64,000 bases of DNA from Flavobacterium fluviatile (GTDB taxonomy: Bacteria > Bacteroidota > Bacteroidia > Flavobacteriales > Flavobacteriaceae), in contig NZ_JAADZW010000014.1 of NCBI RefSeq assembly GCF_010645065.1, positions 62,001 through 126,000 on the forward strand. Reading direction: 5' to 3'. Below the pieces are notes generated by a model, which did not search any database, was not told the origin of the DNA, and was given only the letters and a program-made list of their open reading frames with translations. The position numbers and the translations under genes are program-made. The first letter of the stretch is position 1; the number at the start of each line of letters is the position of its first letter. Below are positions 54,992 to 62,828 of the stretch, piece by piece.

Positions 54992-57721
54992 ATGAAAAAA
55001 CTCTATTTTTTTGTCTTTCTGTTTATAGGACTTTTATTTTTTAATACAGGTACCGCGCAGAGTTTTAGCCCGGATATCGTAGTAGATATTAATGGATCCG
55101 GAAACTTTACCTCAATACAAGCCGCAATTGATGCAGCACCTGCCGGAACGCCAACTATTATTTATGTAAAAAGAGGTTTGTACGACAAGGAAAAATTATT
55201 AGTTCCTGCGAATAAAACCAATTTAACCTTAATTGGGGAGAGCAGGACAGAAACGATTATCTCTTATGATATTTACAATTGTAATGATGGTGGTGATGGA
55301 CTTTGCCCTGATGCTAAAGTGGCACTATGGGCCTCTAATACAAATTTAGTCGCAACAGCAGCCACGCTTACTATCATGGCAAATGATTTCAGGGCAGAAA
55401 ACATAACTATCCGAAATACAGCCGGACCTGTAGGACAGGCACAGGCACTGACGCTTCGTGCAGACCGAAATGTATTTGTTAATTGTGATATAACGGCTTA
55501 TCAGGATACGATTTATTTCTGGACAGCAGAGACGTCACGTGCTTATTTTAAATCCTGTATGATTTTGGGCCGTACCGATTATATTTATGGTCGTGGAATC
55601 GGTGTTTTTAACGAATGTGAAATCAGAAGCTACGGCGGGGCATGGATCACAGCACCTTCAAGTGAAGAATCTCAGACTTACGGTTTTGTATTTTATAAGT
55701 GTAATTTAACATATCAGCCAAACAGTCCAAGGTTAGGTGATGACGGTGTGAAAATTAAATTCGGACGTCCATGGCATCAATACCCAAAAGTAGCATGGCT
55801 GTATTGTACTATGCCTGCAGAAATCGATCCTTTAGGCTGGGGTGATAAATGGAATATGGCTTATGCCGATACAGATCCAAGACTTAAACTATATGAATGG
55901 ATGAATACCGGTCCTGGAGCTGATATGAGCGGAAGGGCAAATTGGGTAGGTATTCGATCGTTGGCAGATCAGACAGAAGCCAATTTATATGAGCCAAAAA
56001 TTGTATTGGCAGGTACTGATAACTGGGATCCTACCGCTATAGCTCCAACTGTAACTGTATACAATTGGGACGGAGGTGCTGCAAATACCGGATGGCTTGA
56101 AGCAGAAAACTGGAATCCGAATGCCGTACCGGTTGCATCAGAAGCTGCAAACGTTGACGGAAGTTTTACAATAAATGCTAACGGTGGAAATTTTGCGGCC
56201 GATTTGAATTTATTAAATGGTGCTGCTATTGATGTTTCTTCCAATAGTTCAACAACTTTACTTACACTTAATCAGGCATCAATTTCTAGTGCGGCTAGTG
56301 CTTCATTGGGCGGAAACATCAAAACTAAAGGAGCAGTAACAATCAATAGTTTTGCTAATCTGGATTTGACTGCTGTAATCAGTGGTGTGCACCAGATAAC
56401 AAAAACAGGTACAGGAATAGTGCAATTTAATAGTAATAATTCAGGATATACAGGAAATTTAGTTATTGAAGCGGGTGAGCTTCAGGCTAAAATTGCCAAT
56501 TCATTAGGGAAATCGCCAAAAATCACTGTAAAAACAAATGGAAAACTAACAGTGGATTTGAGTGCTGCAGTTGATGTTAAAACAGCACTGTATACAGAAG
56601 GAACAGCTTCTGTTGTTCTTAATCAGGACATCACAATTAATGAATGGTATATTGATGACGTTTTACAGCCTGTTGGTATTTATACCGCTGCTACAAATGC
56701 ATCGACTATTAGCGGAACAGGTAAAATAATTATCGGAAGGCCAAGTGAATTTGGTTTCTTAGGCGGACTTTGGGATGATGTTACTAAATATTCACCGGCT
56801 TTGTTGCCAAAAGCTGGTGAAAAAGTAATTGTTAACAGTGGAATAACAATTGAAACTACGCTTTCTCAATTTGAAGGCGATATGTATGTAAAAACAGGCG
56901 GAACAATCCGTTTGAGACAAATAAAAGATTCCAAATGTTTAGGTCCGGTTAGAATGGCTCAGGGATCAACGATTACGTATGCAACAAGTGGTACAGGTTT
57001 CTATTTAAATGCACCAATTGTTTTAGAAGGAGATGTTTCTCTAACCATGAGTAGCAATAACGTAGCAGGAAATACAATGGATTTACCAGGAACATTTTCT
57101 GGAAGCAATAAAGTGATTGTTCGTAACATTAGGGATTTTGCAAGTGCAGCAACGGTAAAATTAGGAGGGGATAATAGCAGTTTTACAGGAATCTGGGATT
57201 TGACTCTTGCTGCTGCAAATGCCGGAGGTTCAGCGGCAATCAACGGAACTGTTGAAAATGCTTTTGGTAAAGGTATAATCATTCTGGCTTTTAATAACAA
57301 AGCTGTTTTCAATCATACAAAATGTGCCGGAGAAGAATTGAATTTGAATATAACCGGTTCTTCTGCATCAGCGGTATTAAACGTGGCAGTTGCAGTTAAG
57401 AAATTTACACTAAACGGAACGCAGCTGGCAAACGGTACATACAGTGCAGCTACACACCCGGGGCTGCTTACCGGTACGGGATCAATTACTGTAAATTCTG
57501 CCAGCCTGGGTTTAGATGAAAATGTTTTTCTGGAGTATGGTATGTTGAAAGTAAACGGCGTGCTTGAAAACATTGATGTTTACAATCTTACAGGACAGCG
57601 TGTTTATCATACAAAAGCTGCTGCTACAGAAATAAACCTGAATAATCTGAAAACTGGAATCTACATTGTTCATTATAAAATCAACGGAAAACAAGGAGCT
57701 ACAAAAGTTTTTAAAAAGTAA
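54992..57721 (+). CDS. Secreted pectinesterase with beta-helix repeats and T9SS sorting domain
   Basis: This 909-residue protein has a signal peptide (ends FFNTGTAQ), then a pectinesterase (CE8) domain at about 25-350. It removes methyl esters from homogalacturonan. Active-site residues seen: Asp172 in YQDTIY, Asp196 in GRTDYIYGRG, Arg259 in FGRPW, and the QALTLR loop. The middle part (about 355-830) is low in charge with autotransporter-like PATR repeats such as KTGTGIVQFNSNNSGYTGNL. The C-terminus (about 835-909, NLTGQRVYHTKAA, LKTGIYIVHYKINGKQGATK) is a type-A T9SS sorting domain. It is divergent from the HTCS gene and followed by another pectin esterase. Confidence 0.92.
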   Translation: MKKLYFFVFLFIGLLFFNTGTAQSFSPDIVVDINGSGNFTSIQAAIDAAPAGTPTIIYVKRGLYDKEKLLVPANKTNLTLIGESRTETIISYDIYNCNDGGDGLCPDAKVALWASNTNLVATAATLTIMANDFRAENITIRNTAGPVGQAQALTLRADRNVFVNCDITAYQDTIYFWTAETSRAYFKSCMILGRTDYIYGRGIGVFNECEIRSYGGAWITAPSSEESQTYGFVFYKCNLTYQPNSPRLGDDGVKIKFGRPWHQYPKVAWLYCTMPAEIDPLGWGDKWNMAYADTDPRLKLYEWMNTGPGADMSGRANWVGIRSLADQTEANLYEPKIVLAGTDNWDPTAIAPTVTVYNWDGGAANTGWLEAENWNPNAVPVASEAANVDGSFTINANGGNFAADLNLLNGAAIDVSSNSSTTLLTLNQASISSAASASLGGNIKTKGAVTINSFANLDLTAVISGVHQITKTGTGIVQFNSNNSGYTGNLVIEAGELQAKIANSLGKSPKITVKTNGKLTVDLSAAVDVKTALYTEGTASVVLNQDITINEWYIDDVLQPVGIYTAATNASTISGTGKIIIGRPSEFGFLGGLWDDVTKYSPALLPKAGEKVIVNSGITIETTLSQFEGDMYVKTGGTIRLRQIKDSKCLGPVRMAQGSTITYATSGTGFYLNAPIVLEGDVSLTMSSNNVAGNTMDLPGTFSGSNKVIVRNIRDFASAATVKLGGDNSSFTGIWDLTLAAANAGGSAAINGTVENAFGKGIIILAFNNKAVFNHTKCAGEELNLNITGSSASAVLNVAVAVKKFTLNGTQLANGTYSAATHPGLLTGTGSITVNSASLGLDENVFLEYGMLKVNGVLENIDVYNLTGQRVYHTKAAATEINLNNLKTGIYIVHYKINGKQGATKVFKK

Positions 57722-57814
57722 AGCAAGTTTATAAATTTTATTACATATAAATAAATACCACAAGGGTATATGCTTTTTCATATACCTAATACTTACATAA
57801 AATAAAATCCAAAA

Positions 57815-59776
57815 ATGAAATCAATGTTATCAAAATTATTTGTTGCTGCCTTAGTTTTTTGCAGTTTCATTTCAGTAAATGCACAAATTACGCTTCACAC
57901 CATTGGCGACTCTACAATGGCGAACTATGACGAAAGCACTTCAGATATAAGAGGCTGGGGAATGATGTTTCAGCAGTTTTTTAATTCAGGAGTTACGGTT
58001 AATAATCGTGCAAAAAATGGTGCCAGCAGTAAAAGTTTTTATATGGAAACTCCGTATTGGACAACCGTAAAGCAACAAATAAAAGCAGGGGATTACGTGA
58101 TCATTCAGTTTGCCCATAATGATGAGAAAAACGGAGGACTTGATGGAGGCACTGATCCTGCAAACCCAATTAACGGAACAGACTACAGAGGTACAAATCC
58201 GCAAACAACTTATAAAGATTATCTCAGAAAGTATATTGATGAGACTCGTGCTTTAAATGCGACTCCTATTCTGGCAACTTCTATGTGTAGGAAATATTTT
58301 AGTGGGGGTACGATTACACGCAAAGGGCTTCATGATTTAGGTCCGGATTTTAGTCTTCCGGCAACAGATCATACTTACGATTATGCTTATGCTATGAAAG
58401 AGGTTGCAGCCGAAAAAGGAGTACAGCTTATTGATTTGACTACCTTAACAAAAAATCTCGTTGAATCTTATGGAGACGCCGCCAGTACAGCACAGCTTTA
58501 CGTTTCTGCAGATTCTACACATCCAACAGCATTGTTAGGGACATTAACCGCCAGATTATGCGCTCAGGAAATGGTAAAACAAAATATTTTGGCATCCAAT
58601 ATCAATACATCGACAGATGTTTTAATTAACCCGACTAATTGTGATTTTGGTGATGCGTACACCGGTCAGACCCTTACGAAAGAAGTAACTATTACAGGTT
58701 TTGATCTTTTACCGGCTGCAGGAACATTTACGCTTTCTGTAGATAATGGTTTTTTAATTGCAGCAAACAAAACAGATACTTTTAGTTCTTCTGTTACGAT
58801 GAATTATGCAGATGGTAACCTTGCTTTTAAAAAATTTTATATTTCAGCAACACAATCGGTTGGAGGAAATAAAACAGGTACACTGACTGTAACGAATGGT
58901 AGTGTAACAAAAACAGTTCCGTTAACAGCCAATTTTATTACATTAACAGGAGGAACAGAAGTTAATCTTATCTGGGGGTTAACTGCGAATAACTCTTACG
59001 TTTTACAAGGACCTGCAACCGTTCTGGATCAGTCTCATACAGGGTTATCTGTTCAGTCCTATGGTGCACCTGTAAATTCGGGAACTTCTACTACAACTTG
59101 GCCTGTTAGCAGCGGTTACGATACTACAAGAAAAACTCAAAGAAACGAACCTCCGGCAGGCAGTTGGCCTGCTGGTGAAATTGATGAGGTGTCAACACGT
59201 TATACCCAGTTCGGAATTTCTCCTGCTATGGGAACAGAATTAAATATCGATTTAATAAGTTTATATGTTGGAGGTGCCGGAGGGAGCGGTATGAGATGCC
59301 GTATTTCATATTCTACTGATGACTTTGCGACTACATCTGTCGTTGGAGAGCTGACAACTATGACAGCAAATACTATGTATGCTGTATCGAAAATTCCGGT
59401 ACTTAAAATTCCTTACGGAAAGACCTTAAAAGTTCGTGTTTATCCTTGGTACAATACGGCTTCTATTACTACTGGAAAAAGAATTTGTCTTTCTGATGTC
59501 AGGATTCATGGAGTTGCTCTTCCTGCAACTAGCCTGGGGACTGATGATTTTTCGAAAAGCCAATTAAAATGGACGGTAAAAGATGGTTTTATCAAGATAG
59601 AAAATGCTCCTGAAAACAGTAAAATCAGAATTTATGATTTAACCGGAAAACAAGTTCTTAAACCAACAATTATAAGTAATGATTCAGGTATAGAATTACC
59701 AAAAACAAAAGGAGTTTATATTGGTAAAGTTGAATCTGAAAAAGGGGTAAAAACAATTAAGTTTTTAGTTCCATAA
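57815..59776 (+). CDS. Rhamnogalacturonan acetylesterase (SGNH, CE12-like) with T9SS sorting domain
   Basis: This 653-residue protein has a signal peptide (ends ISVNAQ) and an SGNH hydrolase domain at about 25-262. Active-site residues seen: Ser33 in GDST, Asn102 in FAHND, and Asp233/His236 in DSTHPT. These match rhamnogalacturonan acetylesterases, which remove acetyl groups from the pectin backbone. An Ig-like region (about 270-385) and a galactose-binding-like region follow. The last 75 residues carry a type-A T9SS sorting domain (KIRIYDLTGKQV). It follows the pectinesterase by 93 bp on the same strand, so the two are likely co-expressed. Confidence 0.88.
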   Translation: MKSMLSKLFVAALVFCSFISVNAQITLHTIGDSTMANYDESTSDIRGWGMMFQQFFNSGVTVNNRAKNGASSKSFYMETPYWTTVKQQIKAGDYVIIQFAHNDEKNGGLDGGTDPANPINGTDYRGTNPQTTYKDYLRKYIDETRALNATPILATSMCRKYFSGGTITRKGLHDLGPDFSLPATDHTYDYAYAMKEVAAEKGVQLIDLTTLTKNLVESYGDAASTAQLYVSADSTHPTALLGTLTARLCAQEMVKQNILASNINTSTDVLINPTNCDFGDAYTGQTLTKEVTITGFDLLPAAGTFTLSVDNGFLIAANKTDTFSSSVTMNYADGNLAFKKFYISATQSVGGNKTGTLTVTNGSVTKTVPLTANFITLTGGTEVNLIWGLTANNSYVLQGPATVLDQSHTGLSVQSYGAPVNSGTSTTTWPVSSGYDTTRKTQRNEPPAGSWPAGEIDEVSTRYTQFGISPAMGTELNIDLISLYVGGAGGSGMRCRISYSTDDFATTSVVGELTTMTANTMYAVSKIPVLKIPYGKTLKVRVYPWYNTASITTGKRICLSDVRIHGVALPATSLGTDDFSKSQLKWTVKDGFIKIENAPENSKIRIYDLTGKQVLKPTIISNDSGIELPKTKGVYIGKVESEKGVKTIKFLVP

Positions 59777-59820
59777 ATTTTAATCAAATGTAGAGTTCAT
59801 AATACAATTGAGGTTAATTG

Positions 59821-59845
59821 AAGCCATCTGATGGCTTTTAAATTT
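59821..59845 (+). terminator. Weak intrinsic terminator after the acetylesterase
   Basis: Stem aagcca / tggctt with loop tctga, followed by a T-rich stretch. Lies 44 bp after the stop. Confidence 0.55.
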
Positions 59846-59850
59846 TGTTA

Positions 59851-59895
59851 TAAAAATATTCGTTTTGCACCTTAAAAACGTACAAAACGAATATT
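59851..59895 (-). terminator. Strong hairpin terminator for phoH (minus strand)
   Basis: A perfect 13-bp inverted repeat, aatattcgttttg (59855-59867) / caaaacgaatatt (59883-59895). On the minus strand it is followed by a T run. It lies 57 bp downstream of the phoH stop. Confidence 0.78.
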
Positions 59896-59951
59896 AATAA
59901 ATGTTAAAATACAATTCACAATTTACATTTAACATTTCACTAAAATTTAAA

Positions 59952-60902
59952 TTAATCGTGATTTTCTATCTGTTTATAAGCATCGATCACCTTTTTAACG
60001 AGTCTGTGACGTACAATATCTTTATCATCCAGATATATAATCCCGATTCCTTCAATATCTTTAAGCACCAATAGGGCTTCTTTAAGTCCGGAAATAGTAC
60101 GGCGGGGCAAATCGACCTGACCCGGGTCACCTGTAATCATAAATTTAGCATTTTTCCCCATACGGGTCAAAAACATCTTCATCTGTGAGTGTGTGGTGTT
60201 TTGTGCTTCATCAAGGATTACGAAAGCATTATCTAAAGTTCGTCCACGCATAAAAGCAAGAGGAGCAATCTGAATAATTCCTTTCAGGATGTAGTCTTCC
60301 AGTTTTTCGTTTGGAATCATATCGCGCAAAGCATCATAAAGAGGCTGCATATAAGGATCCAGCTTTTCTTTCATATCTCCTGGAAGAAATCCCAGATTTT
60401 CTCCTGCTTCAACTGCAGGACGGGTCAAAATAATTCTTTTGACTTCTTTGTCTTTGAGCATTTTTACAGCCATTGCCACGCCGGTGTACGTTTTTCCTGT
60501 CCCTGCAGGTCCAACGGCAAAAACCATATCATTTTTTTTGATGGTATCAACCAGTAATTGCTGGTTTGGCGTCATTGCTTTTACAATTTTACCACCAACA
60601 CCATGAACCAGTATTTTGTCATGGTCTAATGATTTTCTTTCATCCTGGCCATCACTCATAATAACGCGTTCAATTACATTATCATCAATGTTGTTGTATC
60701 GGGTAAAATGAAGCATAAGCCTCTGAAATCTTTTTTCGAATTCATCTAAAACTTCTTTTTCGCCAAAAGCCTTTAAAGTGGTCCCTCGCGCTACGATTTT
60801 AAGCTTTGGGTAGTACTTTTTGATTATTTCCAAATGGCTGTCATGAGCGCCCCAGAATTCTTTAGGGGCGATGTCTATTAGCTCGATTATTCTTTCGTTC
60901 AA
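59952..60902 (-). CDS. phoH: PhoH family protein (PhoH-like ATPase)
   Basis: This 316-residue PhoH-family ATPase has an N-terminal KH-like part. The core motifs are Walker A FAVGPAGTGKTYTGVAMAV, AGENLGFLPGDMKEKLDPYM, Walker B VILDEAQNTTHSQMKMFLTR and the later MITGDPGQVDLPRR. PhoH proteins are predicted RNA-associated ATPases, often near the RNA-processing factor YbeY. No YbeY is adjacent here. It is divergent from the SAM hydrolase gene and terminated by a hairpin. Confidence 0.93.
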   Translation of the reverse strand: MNERIIELIDIAPKEFWGAHDSHLEIIKKYYPKLKIVARGTTLKAFGEKEVLDEFEKRFQRLMLHFTRYNNIDDNVIERVIMSDGQDERKSLDHDKILVHGVGGKIVKAMTPNQQLLVDTIKKNDMVFAVGPAGTGKTYTGVAMAVKMLKDKEVKRIILTRPAVEAGENLGFLPGDMKEKLDPYMQPLYDALRDMIPNEKLEDYILKGIIQIAPLAFMRGRTLDNAFVILDEAQNTTHSQMKMFLTRMGKNAKFMITGDPGQVDLPRRTISGLKEALLVLKDIEGIGIIYLDDKDIVRHRLVKKVIDAYKQIENHD

Positions 60903-61016
60903 ATGAGGTAGTTTTAAATTAAAAATAAATTTGTTTGTAAATCTATTGCTGTCGGGTATGTTTATATCTTTAAGGTCAAATTGTATTTCTTTCTTTCAAT
61001 TTGCATTTAGTATTGC

Positions 61017-61024
61017 TAGATTTG
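61017..61024 (+). promoter_or_regulatory. Candidate -7 promoter box for the SAM hydrolase gene
   Basis: TAGATTTG matches TAnnTTTG. A TTTC lies 20 bp upstream at about 60993. A pair of ATTTGCATTTA repeats (60999 and 61020) brackets the box. Confidence 0.45.
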
Positions 61025-61080
61025 CATTTATCAAATTTAATGAATTTTAGGTTTAAATACTATCAATAGTTATAAACAAA

Positions 61081-61911
61081 ATGGTGTCAATAATTACCCT
61101 TACTACCGATTACGGACTGAAAGACCACTTTGTTGGTTCGTTGAAGGGGAAAATACTTTCTGAAATTCCCGAAGCGAAAATCATTGATATTTCACATGAT
61201 ATTGATCCATTTAACACAGCTGAAGCAAGTTACGTTATTGGTGCGTCTTATTTGAGTTTTCCAAAAGGAACTGTTCATTTAATTGGTGTTGATATTGAAT
61301 TGAATAAAGAGAATCAGCATATTGCCATGCAGTGGAATGATCACTACTTTATTTGTGCTGACAACGGAATTTTAAGTATGCTTACACATAAAATTGTTCC
61401 GCAGAAAATAGTTGCTGTAAATATCCATGATCGTTTCCCTGCTGAATATACTGATTTAGATGTTTTTATACAGGTTGCCTGTCATCTTGCCAAAGGCGGT
61501 CTGCTGAATGTTATCGGAAAAGAAATCACAGAAATTAAACAAATAACCGAATTGCAGGCAGTGGTTTCCAACGATGGCAATTCTCTTAAAGGCTACATAA
61601 TTTATATAGATCATTTTGGAAACGTGGTAACCAATATTTCTAAAAAACAGTTCCTGGATGTTGCCAAAGGCCGCTCTTACGAAATTGTTATGAATCCTAA
61701 AAACATCAAAACAATTCTGCCCAATTATTCTGCCATTGCAACTTCTGATAAATATCCTGTAAAAACATATGAAGGCGAGAAACTGGCTATTTTTAACGAA
61801 GCCGGTTTTCTTGAAATAGCTATTTTTAGAAGCAATCCTTCAAAAGTTGGTTCGGCAAACAGTTTATTAGGATTGAATTACCGAGATCTGATTACCATAC
61901 AATTTTTTTAG
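61081..61911 (+). CDS. SAM hydroxide adenosyltransferase (SAM hydrolase, DUF62)
   Basis: This 276-residue protein is of the SAM-dependent hydroxide adenosyltransferase/halogenase family. Most members hydrolyse S-adenosylmethionine to adenosine and methionine; only a few make C-F or C-Cl bonds. Seen here: IITLTTDYGLKDHFVGSLKG, IIDISHDIDPFNTAEASYVI, HLIGVDIEL, FICADNGILSML, and the C-terminal IIYIDHFGNVVTNI and YSAIATSDKYPV. The hydrolase role is more likely than halogenation in a flavobacterium, but this was inferred from the usual distribution, not from a diagnostic residue. It is divergent from phoH. Confidence 0.9.
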   Translation: MVSIITLTTDYGLKDHFVGSLKGKILSEIPEAKIIDISHDIDPFNTAEASYVIGASYLSFPKGTVHLIGVDIELNKENQHIAMQWNDHYFICADNGILSMLTHKIVPQKIVAVNIHDRFPAEYTDLDVFIQVACHLAKGGLLNVIGKEITEIKQITELQAVVSNDGNSLKGYIIYIDHFGNVVTNISKKQFLDVAKGRSYEIVMNPKNIKTILPNYSAIATSDKYPVKTYEGEKLAIFNEAGFLEIAIFRSNPSKVGSANSLLGLNYRDLITIQFF

Positions 61912-62028
61912 AAATTAAGCTTATAAGCGAAAAGTTAAAATTAGAGTGTTTTTAATCACTGATGAACAGCCGAAACATATTCGTTGGAATTTTATTTTTT
62001 TTCTAAAAAAAGAACAATCAATTTTGGT

Positions 62029-62036
62029 ATTTTTGC
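62029..62036 (+). promoter_or_regulatory. Candidate -7 promoter box for gldF
   Basis: TATTTTTG matches TAnnTTTG and is followed by GCGCG. It lies 67 bp before the gldF start. No clear -33 element was found. Confidence 0.4.
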
Positions 62037-62102
62037 GCGCTTGAAATGCTTTGGCTATGATGCTAAAGCAAATAAACAAATCAAACGATTAAACGTTTTT
62101 AC

Positions 62103-62828
62103 ATGAAATCAATCATTTTAAAGGAAATTAATTCCTTTTTTGGCTCTCCAATTGGCTATTTGGTCATTGCGGTTTTCTTAATCAGCAACGGACTGTTTTT
62201 ATGGGTTTTTGAAGGGGATTATAATATTCTGAATACGGGTTATGCCGATTTGACTCCGTTTTTCACTCTGGCACCCTGGATTTTCATTTTTCTTATTCCT
62301 GCAATAACCATGAGAAGTTTTTCTGATGAAATAAAACAGGGAACATTAGAATTGTTGTTGACTAAACCATTATCGATTTGGGAAATTGTAAACGGAAAAT
62401 TTTTAGGTGCCGGATTTTTAATTATTCTGGCAATTATACCAACATTCATTTATGTAAAAGTAATTTCTAATTTAGGTTTTCCTGAAGGAAATATAGATAT
62501 GGGAAGTACTATTGGTTCTTACTTTGGATTGTTATTTCTGATTGCAGCTTATTCTTCTATCGGAATTTTTACTTCAACACTTTCAGAAAATCAAATTGTA
62601 GCCTTTATCATTTCTGTTTTTTTATGCTTTTTCTTTTATTACGGTTTTGAAGGTCTGGCTTCTCTAATTCCTCAGTTTTCAGGGTTTATTTCGGTTTTGG
62701 GCATGGAGAATCATTTTAAAAGTATGAGTAGGGGAGTAATCGACACTCGTGATGTAATATACTTTTTAAGTATTACAGTTCTTTTTTTGTCTTTTACAGT
62801 TTATCAATTAAAATCTTTTAAAGCCTAA
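62103..62828 (+). CDS. gldF: Gliding motility ABC transporter permease GldF
   Basis: This 241-residue membrane protein has six predicted helices and matches GldF, the permease of the GldA-GldF-GldG ABC transporter needed for gliding in F. johnsoniae. Seen here: LKEINSFFGSPIGYLVIAVF, the TLAPWIFIFLIPAITMRSFS segment, QGTLELLLTKPLSIWEIVNG and the NHFKSMSRGVIDTRDVIYFL C-terminal part. It overlaps gldG by one base (TAATG). gldA is not in the window, which is usual since it lies elsewhere. Confidence 0.92.
   Translation: MKSIILKEINSFFGSPIGYLVIAVFLISNGLFLWVFEGDYNILNTGYADLTPFFTLAPWIFIFLIPAITMRSFSDEIKQGTLELLLTKPLSIWEIVNGKFLGAGFLIILAIIPTFIYVKVISNLGFPEGNIDMGSTIGSYFGLLFLIAAYSSIGIFTSTLSENQIVAFIISVFLCFFFYYGFEGLASLIPQFSGFISVLGMENHFKSMSRGVIDTRDVIYFLSITVLFLSFTVYQLKSFKA

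Noticed and set aside
61081..61911. A fluorinase or chlorinase role for the SAM enzyme
   Set aside because: The family is mostly SAM hydrolases, and no halogenation genes are nearby. The loop that separates the types could not be judged by eye.
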